DNA of 64,000 nucleotides from Cesiribacteraceae bacterium YIM B00369 (GTDB lineage Bacteria > Bacteroidota > Bacteroidia > Cytophagales > Cyclobacteriaceae): contig JAFMYY010000006.1 in assembly GCA_017948555.1 (NCBI GenBank), positions 124,001 to 188,000 on the forward strand. The letters run 5' to 3'. The position numbers and the translations under genes were made by a program. Below, piece by piece: positions 37,988 to 46,055 of this stretch (the first letter of the stretch is position 1; each line of letters begins with the position of its first letter). The notes below the pieces were generated by a model. It searched no databases. It had not been told where the DNA came from and saw nothing but the letters and a program-made list of their open reading frames with translations.

Positions 37988-38284
37988 CTACTGCATCACT
38001 TTACTTAGTAAAGCATTCAGCTCATCTAATTTAGTGCTGACTGCAGGATCTTCCTCCTTGTTTTGGTTGCCCTGGACTTCATTTTCCATCTGTTCCACTA
38101 TGCAGTCGAAAGCGACCATTGCAAGCAGATCCTGTTTATCATTTATACCGAAGCGATTTCTATATACTCTTAACCGTTCATTTATTATTTTTCCGGCCTT
38201 GCGTATTTTTTCCTCGTCAGCCGCGTCTACCTTCATAGGGTATTCGCGGTCGCCAATTTTTAAACGGATTGAAAGTTCTGCCAT
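37988..38284 (-). CDS. zapA: Cell division protein ZapA
   Basis: A 98-residue protein of the ZapA family, which cross-links FtsZ filaments at the division ring. The N-terminal domain (LSIRLKIGDREYPMKVDAADEEKIRKAGKIINERL) is typical; the C-terminal half is a helix (LAMVAFDCIVEQMENEVQ), with a polar tail. The gene lies directly after a small coiled-coil gene (19 bases) and 120 bases before rny. Confidence 0.92.
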   Translation of the reverse strand: MAELSIRLKIGDREYPMKVDAADEEKIRKAGKIINERLRVYRNRFGINDKQDLLAMVAFDCIVEQMENEVQGNQNKEEDPAVSTKLDELNALLSKVMQ

Positions 38285-38303
38285 TGAGACCTTCTGGTAA
38301 AGT

Positions 38304-38600
38304 TTATTCGCTCAAATGAGCAATGCACAAATCTATTTTCTTAATATAATCACTAAGCTGTTGCTTTAACTCAGCAGATTCACTCTCTTCAACTGTTGCT
38401 GAATTTACAATTTTACTAATATTAATTTTATTTTTAAAGTTTTCTACCTGTTCTTCTTTAGCACGGATAACCAGCTTTAACTCTGTGTTTTCTTCCCGTA
38501 GTTGTTCCACCTCCTGTTGCGTTCGCTGGTGTTCTGCCAGCAGCAGTTTAAGCTTACGCTCCAGGGTGCTTAATTTGCCGGCTAAAGTTTCCTGATCCAT
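38304..38600 (-). CDS. Small coiled-coil protein next to zapA (possible ZapA partner)
   Basis: A 98-residue protein made almost entirely of heptad-like helix (LSTLERKLKLLLAEHQRTQQEVEQLREEN, then a second helix near residues 74-98). No signal peptide or known enzyme motif. It sits between pheT (6 bases) and zapA (19 bases) in one operon. In other bacteria ZapA works with coiled-coil partners such as ZapB or ZauP, so a division role is plausible; this rests on position and helix pattern only. Confidence 0.75.
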   Translation of the reverse strand: MDQETLAGKLSTLERKLKLLLAEHQRTQQEVEQLREENTELKLVIRAKEEQVENFKNKINISKIVNSATVEESESAELKQQLSDYIKKIDLCIAHLSE

Positions 38601-38606
38601 ATAGAA

Positions 38607-41078
38607 TTATTTTCTTATAACAGCCCCTAACTGGTTTTCAAAGGTATTAATCAGCCTTTGCATGGTTTTATCAATTACTTTGTCTGTGAGGGTCTTTTCC
38701 TCATCCTGCAGAATGAAACTTAATGCATAAGCTTTTTTACCTGACTCAATTTTGTCGCCTTCATATACATCAAACACTCCTGTTCTTTTAATAAGGCTGT
38801 TTTCCTGCCGCTCTGTTATCCGGCGGATTTCCTCAAATAATACTTTTTTATCTATTACAAGGGAAAGATCCCGCCGTACTTCAGGGAACTTTGAAATTGG
38901 CTCAAAACGCACTTCCTGGTTGCTATACAGGGAGAGTAGTTGTTCCCAGTCTATCTCAGCCCAGAAAACTTCCTGCTTTACATCGGCCAGGCCGGCAAGC
39001 TTTGGAGCCACTTTTCCTAAACGAACAAGTGGAGTTCTTTCCTGCTGTTTGTTGTTCCTTTGTTTCGACCTGCCATTATACGTAATTTCTATGCCGTAGG
39101 CAAATCCTTTTTCATGAATAACCTGCGTAATGTAATCTTTTATGCCAAACTGGCTCAGGATCTTTTCCACGCTGAGGCGGATGTCGGGAAAGGCCACAGC
39201 TTTAGGTTCCCCGAGGTAGTGCTCGGCTGCAGCATTGCCACTGAGCCAGATGCCTAAATATTTTTTTTCCTGGTATTTTTTTACCCCTGCTTCAGCTGAA
39301 TTGTTCAGTTTGTGATATGTTTTTCCAAACTCAAATAGTTTCAGGTCTTTCTGGCGTCTGTTAATATTGTGGGCAATAACTTCCAGGCCGCTGAACAGCA
39401 GGCTCTGGCGCATTACCCCAAGGTCTTCGCTGAGTTTGTTCAGGATTTCCACATCCTGGCTTTCGTCTATAAAATCTGCTTCCTTTGAGTATGCAGGCTT
39501 TGTAAGCGAGTTGGTGGTAATTTCAAAGTATCCGTTGGCAGCAAGCATATTGCTGATTCTTCGCCGCTGGAGGTTTTCGTCGGTTTCGGGGAACTGAGCA
39601 AGGAAGCTGCTGTTAAGCGCTTCGCTTACCTCAATATTATCGTAGCCGTAAATGCGCAGGATTTCTTCGATAAGGTCTGCCTCCCGCTGCACATCTACTC
39701 TGTATGGAGGAACAAGGGCTGTAAATCCTTCTTCAGTAACATTGGTTAACTTAATATCCAGGCTTTCCAGAATTCTGTGTACCTCATCCTTGCCAAGGTC
39801 CTTGCCAATTAAGCGGTATATATTGCTGTAGGTGGCCTGAATTTCAAAATCCTCAATTTTTTTAGGATAAATATCCACTATTTCAGAAGAAACATACCCG
39901 CCGGCAACTTCTTTAATGAGCAAAGCTGCTCTTTTTAGTGCGTAAATGGTGATATTAGGATCTGCCCCACGCTCAAAACGGAAGGAAGCATCGGTTTTAA
40001 GGCCGTGGTGCTGAGCTGTGCGGCGTACCCAGTCTGGAGAAAAATAAGCGCTTTCAAGGAAGATGGCTTTAGTGTTTTCTTTCACTCCGCTTTTATGGCC
40101 GCCAAATACCCCGGCAATGCACATGCCGCCTTCAGCATTGCAAATCATCAGGTCTTCGGCCTGAAGTTTCCTTTCCTTCTCGTCCAGTGTGGTAAAGGGC
40201 GTGCCGGCAGCTTCAGTACGGACCACTACTTTATTGCCACTGATTTCCGCCAGGTCAAAGGCATGAAGGGGCTGACCTGATTCGTGGAGTACAAAATTGG
40301 TAACATCCACTATGTTATTTATGGGCTGAAGACCAATGGAAAGCAGCCTGTCCTGCAGCCACTGAGGAGAGTCCTGTACTGTAACGTCGCTGATCGTTAT
40401 GCCGGCATAACGGGGGCATGCCTCCAGGTTCTGAACTTCAACTTCCACACTGTTATCGGTATTTTCTATGCTGAATGCCGATACGTCGGGGAGGTTTATT
40501 TTTTTGCCAAGTAAAGCCTGTAACTCACGGGCCACACCAATGTGGGAGGCGGCATCTGCCCGGTTAGGGGTGAGGCCGATTTCCAGGATGGAATCATCTT
40601 CAAGCTGAAAGTGCTCAGCTGCAGGGGTTCCGTTAGGCAGGGGGGTATCCAGAACAATAATTCCTGCATGCGAATGGCCCAGGCCAAGTTCGTCTTCCGC
40701 ACAAATCATTCCTTCAGATGCTTCTCCGCGTATTTTGGTTTTTTTTATTTTGAAGGGATCACCTTCTGAAGGATATAAAGTAGCGCCAACAGTGGCAACC
40801 ACCACTTTTTGTCCTGCAGCTACATTTGGTGCCCCGCATACAATGGGAACTACTTCAGCGCCAATATTTACAGTGGTAATGCTCAGCTTATCGGCATTAG
40901 GGTGTCTTTCACAAGTCAGTACTTCTCCTATTACCACTCCCTGTAGTCCGCCCGGTACTTTTTCCGCTTTTTCAACAGTTTCTACTTCCAGTCCTGAGGC
41001 GGTAAGCACTGCTGCAATTTCCTCTGCCGGTTTTTCAATGTTTATATATTCTTTCAGCCAGTTAAGGGATATCTTCAT
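38607..41078 (-). CDS. pheT: Phenylalanine--tRNA ligase, beta subunit
   Basis: An 823-residue subunit that with PheS charges tRNA-Phe. It has the N-terminal tRNA-binding EMAP-like domain (residues ~40-150, VIGEVLTCERHPNADKLSITTV), the B3/B4 editing region (NIVDVTNFVLHESGQPLHAFD), the B5 domain, the pseudo-catalytic core (LTKPAYS, LFEFGKTY), and the C-terminal anticodon-binding ferredoxin-like domain (EPISKFPEVRRDLSLVIDK). pheS is not adjacent. First gene of the run leading into the coiled-coil protein, zapA and rny. Confidence 0.98.
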   Translation of the reverse strand: MKISLNWLKEYINIEKPAEEIAAVLTASGLEVETVEKAEKVPGGLQGVVIGEVLTCERHPNADKLSITTVNIGAEVVPIVCGAPNVAAGQKVVVATVGATLYPSEGDPFKIKKTKIRGEASEGMICAEDELGLGHSHAGIIVLDTPLPNGTPAAEHFQLEDDSILEIGLTPNRADAASHIGVARELQALLGKKINLPDVSAFSIENTDNSVEVEVQNLEACPRYAGITISDVTVQDSPQWLQDRLLSIGLQPINNIVDVTNFVLHESGQPLHAFDLAEISGNKVVVRTEAAGTPFTTLDEKERKLQAEDLMICNAEGGMCIAGVFGGHKSGVKENTKAIFLESAYFSPDWVRRTAQHHGLKTDASFRFERGADPNITIYALKRAALLIKEVAGGYVSSEIVDIYPKKIEDFEIQATYSNIYRLIGKDLGKDEVHRILESLDIKLTNVTEEGFTALVPPYRVDVQREADLIEEILRIYGYDNIEVSEALNSSFLAQFPETDENLQRRRISNMLAANGYFEITTNSLTKPAYSKEADFIDESQDVEILNKLSEDLGVMRQSLLFSGLEVIAHNINRRQKDLKLFEFGKTYHKLNNSAEAGVKKYQEKKYLGIWLSGNAAAEHYLGEPKAVAFPDIRLSVEKILSQFGIKDYITQVIHEKGFAYGIEITYNGRSKQRNNKQQERTPLVRLGKVAPKLAGLADVKQEVFWAEIDWEQLLSLYSNQEVRFEPISKFPEVRRDLSLVIDKKVLFEEIRRITERQENSLIKRTGVFDVYEGDKIESGKKAYALSFILQDEEKTLTDKVIDKTMQRLINTFENQLGAVIRK

Positions 41079-41150
41079 TTTCTGTGGTTGTTCCTATGCA
41101 AAAAATATTCAATCAACAAAATTAATGATTTTAGCCGGTTCGCCGATACC

Positions 41151-41783
41151 TTAATGGTAATTTTCAAAAGTTTTCTCTCCGGCTTCCACAGCTATGGATA
41201 TTACATTTTCCTTAGGAGGGAAAGGGCAGCTATAGCCTTCTGCGTATGCGCAGTAAGGATTGTATGCTTTGTTGAAGTCAAGGATAACCTTTTTTCTTTT
41301 TGGCATTTCAAGGTCAAGGTAGCGGCCTGCGCCATAGGTTTCATTGGCGCTTGTGGCGTCCAGAAAAGGGAGGAATAATTCGTCCGGAGAAACGCCATAA
41401 GCGGGTTGTAGCAGGAGCAGGCGGATTTCCTGACCATTCCTGGTGAAAACTGCATACCCCCATTTTTTGAAAGGCTTCTGTTTATTGTCGCTGGTGGAGA
41501 GTACCAGCAGGTCTTTTTCTTTGTTTTCCTGGACATCGGCCTCAATTCGCCAGCTTTTGTCCGGTTCAAAATATTTCAGTCCTGAGAAATCTTTCTTCTG
41601 CCCGTCGGGCAGAGGTGACTGGTCATCATATTTCATGAAATTATCCTTATCGCGACGCTCCTGCCGGATCTCTTCAAGGTAATTTTTATTCTGTACTTCC
41701 TCCAGTGAACCTGTTCCCTGCACGGTATAAATTAGAATGGCTACTATCCCTGCTGCTAATATTGGAATCAGAAATTTTTTCAT
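41151..41783 (-). CDS. DUF1684 domain protein
   Basis: A 210-residue protein with an N-terminal signal anchor (FLIPILAAGIVAILIYTVQG). The rest is the DUF1684 domain: SPLPDGQKKDFSGLKYFEPD, a central ARYLDLEMP, and the highly conserved end DFNKAYNPYCAYAEGYSCPFPPKEN with two cysteines. Function is unknown; members are periplasmic or extracytoplasmic. It lies 72 bases upstream of pheT on the same strand. Confidence 0.92.
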   Translation of the reverse strand: MKKFLIPILAAGIVAILIYTVQGTGSLEEVQNKNYLEEIRQERRDKDNFMKYDDQSPLPDGQKKDFSGLKYFEPDKSWRIEADVQENKEKDLLVLSTSDNKQKPFKKWGYAVFTRNGQEIRLLLLQPAYGVSPDELFLPFLDATSANETYGAGRYLDLEMPKRKKVILDFNKAYNPYCAYAEGYSCPFPPKENVISIAVEAGEKTFENYH

Positions 41784-41990
41784 GCTGATGCTACGCCTTA
41801 AGCAAATTTTCTTTCAATCAATGCAAATTACACAAGAATTTGCAAAAAGCGCAGGAATGAATCAAAAGGGATGTGCGAATCAGGAGACAATGAATAGCGG
41901 GTGTGTAGAGATAGCTCCTGCGCCGCACCTGGACTGCCGGGTAGTGGGTAAAAAAAGCAGCTTTGCAGTAAGTGTAAGGGTAAAATAAAA

Positions 41991-42686
41991 TTATAAAACA
42001 CCTTCATCAGCAAAGCTGTAATACCCATGATCCGTAAATATCAGATGGTCCAGTACGGGGATATCCAGCAAGGCTCCTGCTTCTTTTAATTTTTTAGTGA
42101 GGCGGAGGTCGGCCTCGCTGGGCTTTAAATTGCCGCTGGGGTGGTTGTGGACCAGAATGAGCGACGAGGCGAGGTGTTGTAAAGCAGCTTTGAAAATAAT
42201 TTTAGGATCTGTAACGGTGCCGGCCACGCCTCCTGCGCTGGAGCGCTCTTTCCTTATTACCTGGTTGGCCCGGTTGAGCATCAGGAGCCAGAATTCCTCG
42301 TGAGGCTGGTCCCATAATTCAGGCTTTATTGCATCATATGCATCCTGCGATGAGGTGATTTTGATTCGTTTAGCCGGTGGGGCTTCCTTTCTGCGCCGGC
42401 CCAGTTCCAGTGCAGCCACTATGGATATAGCTTTGGCTTCTCCTATTCCTTTAAATTTTTGCAGATCTTTTACAGTAAGCTTTGCAAGCTGGTTCAGGTC
42501 ATTTCCTGTTTCCTGAAGAATCAGTTTGCAAACATCAACAGCGGAAAGTGAGCGGGTGCCCGATCCGATCAGGATGCCCAGCAGTTCCGCTTCGGACAGA
42601 GTGGATTTTCCTTTTAGTACCAGTTTTTCCCGCGGGCGGTCTTCCTCAGCCCAGCTTAATATCCCTAAACGTTGTTTTTCTTCCAT
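41991..42686 (-). CDS. radC: RadC family JAB/MPN-domain protein
   Basis: A 231-residue protein. Residues ~1-100 hold the helix-hairpin-helix-like region (LQKFKGIGEAKAISIVAALELGRRR); the rest is the JAMM metalloprotease-like domain with EEFW, LVHNHPSGNLKPSEAD (HxHPSGx5PSxxD) and the end HLIFTDHGYYSFAD. Once named for DNA repair, the family's real role is unsettled; the metal-site residues are all intact here. Single gene between rpsT and a 207-bp gap. Confidence 0.95.
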   Translation of the reverse strand: MEEKQRLGILSWAEEDRPREKLVLKGKSTLSEAELLGILIGSGTRSLSAVDVCKLILQETGNDLNQLAKLTVKDLQKFKGIGEAKAISIVAALELGRRRKEAPPAKRIKITSSQDAYDAIKPELWDQPHEEFWLLMLNRANQVIRKERSSAGGVAGTVTDPKIIFKAALQHLASSLILVHNHPSGNLKPSEADLRLTKKLKEAGALLDIPVLDHLIFTDHGYYSFADEGVL

Positions 42687-42771
42687 ATAACATTACCTCT
42701 TTGTTTTTAAGTGGGGTAAACGGAATAATGTTTCAGGAAAGTGAAAAAACGCAGAAAAATAAAGGGAAACA

Positions 42772-42803
42772 GAAAAAGCCTTGTCCGGGGAGGGCAAGGC
42801 TTG
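42772..42803 (-). terminator. Rho-independent terminator after rpsT
   Basis: AAGCCTTG pairs with CAAGGCTT with a GC-rich loop; on the minus strand a T run follows. Located 24 bases after the rpsT stop. Confidence 0.82.
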
Positions 42804-42826
42804 AAGGCGTGAGCAAACAAAATCGC

Positions 42827-43078
42827 TTACAGGCTCGCTACGTGCTTAGCCAGTTTGGATTTGTTATTAGCTGCTTTGTTTCTGTGGATGATGTTTTTCT
42901 TGGCAAGCTTGTCAATCATAGAAACTACTGTTTTGTACAGTTCCTGAGCTTCTGCTTTGTCCTGAGTTCCACGTAATCTTTTAATGTAAGTACGGGTAGT
43001 CTTCGCCTGATATCTGTTACGCAGTCTCTTTGCCTGATTCGCGCGAATTCTTTTAAGTGCTGATTTGTGATTTGCCAT
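42827..43078 (-). CDS. rpsT: 30S ribosomal protein S20
   Basis: An 83-residue, highly basic helical protein that binds 16S rRNA early in 30S assembly. ANHKSALKRIRANQAKRLRN at the start and NIIHRNKAANNKSKLAKHV near the end are diagnostic. It has its own well-formed promoter and terminator. Confidence 0.98.
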   Translation of the reverse strand: MANHKSALKRIRANQAKRLRNRYQAKTTRTYIKRLRGTQDKAEAQELYKTVVSMIDKLAKKNIIHRNKAANNKSKLAKHVASL

Positions 43079-43142
43079 TTTATCTTAATTAGCTCTATTT
43101 CTTATTAACTAGCTCTTCTATGCTTGCTTTATTTTGAGTCTG

Positions 43143-43172
43143 CAAATGTAATGGCTTTTTCGGGAAAATCAA
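43143..43172 (-). promoter_or_regulatory. Promoter of rpsT
   Basis: On the minus strand: TTG, exactly 19 bases, then TACATTTG. Full match to the Bacteroidota consensus, 65 bases before the ATG, leaving room for a ~60-base leader. Confidence 0.75.
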
Positions 43173-43583
43173 AACCTTTTTTGTTTTTATAATTATCATT
43201 TTTAATCTGGAGGAGCAGGGATTACGGAACGTGGTCCGGGAAAGGATATAGCTGGCGGTGAAATTTTTTAAATGAAATAAGAGACAGGGAGATAAGGTGA
43301 GGTGGCGGGTATTGATTGGTTCGCTTGTTTTTATATTAAATATGTTAGTGTGCTTTATTATAAGAAGTGTTGATTCATCTTTTCTATCATGAAAAAAGAT
43401 AAATTAATGTAATGTTTTTTCAATATTGTAAAAATTGTACCGGTAAATGTGCTGAAAATAAATTATAAGTTACAGGGAAATTTATTACATGCCAGACGGG
43501 TGAAAATAATTTTTCTTGATTTCTTCAAAAATGGCCCGTGTGTGTTATTATGGCTGTGCTGTAAAGCTGCTATAATATTACAG

Positions 43584-43618
43584 ACGTATTTTAATCCCGA
43601 TAAGTGGTTAAAATACGT
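43584..43618. promoter_or_regulatory. Perfect 11-bp inverted repeat upstream of the small lipoprotein
   Basis: ACGTATTTTAA (43584-43594) and TTAAAATACGT (43608-43618) are exact reverse complements around 13 bases, 57 bases before the lipoprotein ATG. It could be an operator or an RNA hairpin; there is no T run behind it. Confidence 0.5.
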
Positions 43619-43660
43619 TTAAAAATTGGTTTAATATTACATCATAAATCAATTTTAACC
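43606..43660 (+). promoter_or_regulatory. Second inverted repeat, overlapping the first
   Basis: GGTTAAAAT (43606-43614) is the exact reverse complement of ATTTTAACC (43652-43660). Its left arm shares bases with the right arm of the preceding repeat, so in RNA the two hairpins exclude each other. The right arm ends 14 bases before the lipoprotein ATG. Confidence 0.4.
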
Positions 43661-43674
43661 CAAAAGCCACCGTT

Positions 43675-43836
43675 ATGAAAAAGTTTATCATGTCTCTTTG
43701 CTTTGCTGCATTTTTATGCGCCGGTTTAGTTTCCTGTTCAGATGAAGCTGCTGAGATAACTCCCGAATTTTCCGGAGTAGCTGCACCAAAATCTGAAGTT
43801 AATGATCCTGCCTCTAAGGGTCCTGTTAAGCCTTAG
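43675..43836 (+). CDS. Small lipoprotein (53 aa) of unknown function
   Basis: A short gene starting with MKKFIMSLCFAAFLCAG and a good lipobox LVSC (Cys21). The mature part is only 33 residues, acidic at first (SDEAAEITPEF) and ending in ASKGPVKP. The +2 residue is Ser, with Asp at +3. No family recognised. It is followed after 103 bases by a larger TPR lipoprotein on the same strand and is preceded by two overlapping inverted repeats. It might be a ligand, inhibitor or partner of the TPR protein, which is speculation from position. Confidence 0.7.
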   Translation: MKKFIMSLCFAAFLCAGLVSCSDEAAEITPEFSGVAAPKSEVNDPASKGPVKP

Positions 43837-43884
43837 GTTTATAAATGAGAAGTATGTAAGAAAATCTATCGTTATAATTAGTAT

Positions 43885-43935
43885 AAGCCACAGTAATTCA
43901 TCAAATTTACATATTGTTGAAAAAGACTGTGGCTT
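43885..43935 (+). promoter_or_regulatory. Inverted repeat ending just before the TPR-lipoprotein start codon
   Basis: AAGCCACAGT and ACTGTGGCTT are exact 10-bp arms with a 31-nt loop. The right arm ends 4 bases before the ATG at 43940, so in the mRNA it would cover the ribosome-entry region. There is no T run, so it is not a classic terminator. Confidence 0.5.
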
Positions 43936-43939
43936 TGCT

Positions 43940-45301
43940 ATGTTCCGGATTATCTTTTGGGTATTTATTTCAGTACTAATCACTTCAATGAGTTCCTGCT
44001 CCATTGAAGATGATAAAGTTTCTGATGAAAATGCGGCAAATGTTGATGAGCAGTTGAATGTTAACTGGGATCTGTATGATGCGTACCTGGCCTCTGACCT
44101 GGACAGTGCCCTGTTTTATATGCAGAAGGTGAGAGAAATTGCAGAGCAGGAAGACAGGAAGAAATGGCTGGCTAATGCTTATTGGGGGATTGCTCATGTG
44201 CAGAACATGAAGGGATTGTTAGGGGAAGCGACCTTTAATTTTTTGAATGCCGCCAAAGTATTTAAAGAAATGGGAGACCTTACCGGTCTTGCCAATGTAT
44301 ATTCTAACATTGGAGATGTGTATTCCAGGGTTGGAGATGATAAAACTGCTATAAATTTTCTTACCAGTGCAAAAGATATATTTGTGTATGAGGGCAACAA
44401 TGCTGATAAAGCAAGTATATTCCGGAGCCTGAGTATACATTTTTACAGGACCGGGAGGTATAAAGAAGCTGAAGAGCTACTTGCTGTTGCTGAGAAGGCG
44501 GCCATTGAATCTAAAGATTATCATTGGCTGGGGCTGGTTTATAATAGTTTAGGAATAGTACATTTTAAACAGAAAAAATATGATGCAGCTCAGCAGTATT
44601 ATCGTTTAACTATTCAGTATGCCGATAGTCTGGAGAGTGGAGACTGGCACAAATCCCTTGCTTATAATAATATAGGTGAGGCTTATTTTTTTGAGGGGCG
44701 GGACGATGAGGCGAAAGAATGGTTGCAGAAGGCTATTTTAATTTCAAAAACAGGACAGCCTGACCTTACGCTGGTACAGAACAGCCGTAACCTGCTCGCT
44801 CAGGTCTATTTGAAGGAAAATAATTACCAGGGTGCTATTGCGTTAATCGAAGAAGGGCTTCAGCGCTTCGATTCTGCGGTGGTGGATAAATCCGTGCACG
44901 AAAGCCTTGCGCTGATTAATACGGCATTATTGAAAATAAATGAGGATGCTGATCCTTCGATGTACCCTGAAATGAATAAAATGCTGGTTGAATATAACCA
45001 GCGGCTTCTGGATTTCAACAGCAAGACATCGGGGGCTGATGCCAGACTGGAAAACATAAGCCAGCAGCAGGCAATTCAGGCGGCTGCGGAAAAGTATGCC
45101 TATAACCAACAGCTGTTAAAGGCAGCAGAAAGAAATGCAAAAATGAAGTATGCTTTCCTTGTGCCAATATTCCTGTTGATTTGTGCGCTGGCTTATGCTT
45201 ATGTGGCCTTCCGCCGCAACAGACACTACAAAAGGTTGTATAGTAATATTGAGCAGATACTTAATAAAAGTAAAGCACTGCGCCACCTTCCAAAAAACTA
45301 A
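43940..45301 (+). CDS. TPR-repeat lipoprotein with C-terminal membrane segment (sensor-like, no kinase domain)
   Basis: The ATG at 43940 gives 453 residues and places a lipobox (SMSSC, Cys20) where expected; an upstream frame to 43802 is open but would bury it. Residues ~45-370 are six to seven TPR repeats (e.g. GLANVYSNIGDVYSRVGDDKT, LAYNNIGEAYFFEGRDDEA). A short coiled coil precedes a transmembrane helix (~401-423) and a 30-residue basic tail. This is the layout of Bacteroidota TPR sensor kinases and TPR-LuxR regulators, but the signalling domain is missing and no frameshifted remainder is seen downstream. It may signal through a partner. Confidence 0.82.
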   Translation: MFRIIFWVFISVLITSMSSCSIEDDKVSDENAANVDEQLNVNWDLYDAYLASDLDSALFYMQKVREIAEQEDRKKWLANAYWGIAHVQNMKGLLGEATFNFLNAAKVFKEMGDLTGLANVYSNIGDVYSRVGDDKTAINFLTSAKDIFVYEGNNADKASIFRSLSIHFYRTGRYKEAEELLAVAEKAAIESKDYHWLGLVYNSLGIVHFKQKKYDAAQQYYRLTIQYADSLESGDWHKSLAYNNIGEAYFFEGRDDEAKEWLQKAILISKTGQPDLTLVQNSRNLLAQVYLKENNYQGAIALIEEGLQRFDSAVVDKSVHESLALINTALLKINEDADPSMYPEMNKMLVEYNQRLLDFNSKTSGADARLENISQQQAIQAAAEKYAYNQQLLKAAERNAKMKYAFLVPIFLLICALAYAYVAFRRNRHYKRLYSNIEQILNKSKALRHLPKN

Positions 45302-45643
45302 TATTGTTTTCTTCTCCAGAAGGAGGCTCTGGGCCTGGGGCCTGTTCAGTGGGGCAGGTCTTCAGGTCAGGGGCTCATATGTTAATTGTTTCAATGTCTT
45401 CTCCATTGTTTCCTTATTTGTTTTTTATCTCTTCAGGTAACTCCGGGGGCTTTCCATTCTTTGGCGCTTTCCTGTTTTTTATTTCCGGTTTGTTTGCCTG
45501 CAGGAATTTTCCCTAACTGTGTTTTCTGATTTTTTTGTCAGGGCAAGGCCATCAGTTCAGGGATTTTTAATTTATTCTGTTTGATATATAAGTCTGTCTT
45601 AATATATTAGTATCGTAGAAATCAGGGCCTCTAAGCAAGATAA
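45302..45643. other. Gap of 342 bp, nothing recognised
   Basis: Open frames here have low-complexity, hydrophobic-proline content and no start context. No terminator follows the TPR gene with confidence. The region just before 45644 is AT-rich and may hold the promoter of the next gene. Confidence 0.4.
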
Positions 45644-45850
45644 ATGATGGGATTGAATATTTCTTTTAAAGACCTTTCGGAAGAAGAACAGAAAAAAGCA
45701 GAGTTTTTAATGGAAGCAGAGTATATTCTGCTCCAGGTAGACCACGGGCAGATTAGTGTTAGTGAGGGGTATATGCATTTAATGAAACTATTGGGGGAAA
45801 GAGAAATGGAAGCTGTAGTGGAATCTCTGTATGAACGTATTTCTTCCTGA
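45644..45850 (+). CDS. Small acidic helical protein of unknown function (68 aa)
   Basis: A 68-residue cytoplasmic-type protein, helical throughout (FKDLSEEEQKKAEFLMEAEYILLQVDHGQ, then VSEGYMHLMKLLGEREMEAVVESLYERI). No motif recognised. Good codon character, and a terminator about 105 bases downstream, support it being a real, single-gene unit. Two start codons in a row (45644 and 45647) are possible. Confidence 0.6.
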   Translation: MMGLNISFKDLSEEEQKKAEFLMEAEYILLQVDHGQISVSEGYMHLMKLLGEREMEAVVESLYERISS

Positions 45851-45954
45851 AAAGCTGGCTATGAATATAGTAACCTGCGGCCTTTTATGAGGCAGATGAT
45901 ATTGGTTTAGTATTAGAACTGTTTGCCTGAAACTCCGGAAAACCTCTTTAAAAG

Positions 45955-45996
45955 AAAGAGCTGCACAGAATCAAAACTGGCAGCTCTTTTTTTTGT
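45955..45996 (+). terminator. Rho-independent terminator
   Basis: AAAGAGCTGC pairs exactly with GCAGCTCTTT over a 15-nt loop, then TTTTTG follows. It closes the small-protein gene and precedes the S1/P1-like gene. Confidence 0.82.
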
Positions 45997-46055
45997 GTTT
46001 TATCAGCAAAAGGCTAACAAACTATAAATGCCCTTGTTTTGTAGAGAAAGGTCTT

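Larger units (their letters stand above)
43173..43674. other. AT-rich gap upstream of the small lipoprotein gene
   Basis: About 500 bp without a supported gene. The only clear structure is at its right end, where three inverted-repeat arms overlap (43584-43660, listed separately). The rest is AT-rich with no recognised RNA or repeat. Confidence 0.5.

Noticed and set aside
41784-41990. Plus-strand 83-residue frame between DUF1684 and radC
   Set aside because: Starts antisense within the DUF1684 gene, no domain, no start context; the gap otherwise holds nothing recognised.
43802-43939. Upstream extension of the TPR lipoprotein
   Set aside because: It would overlap the small lipoprotein gene and bury a good signal peptide and lipobox.
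45304-45516. 70-residue frame after the TPR gene
   Set aside because: Low-complexity Phe/Gly/Pro content and no start context.
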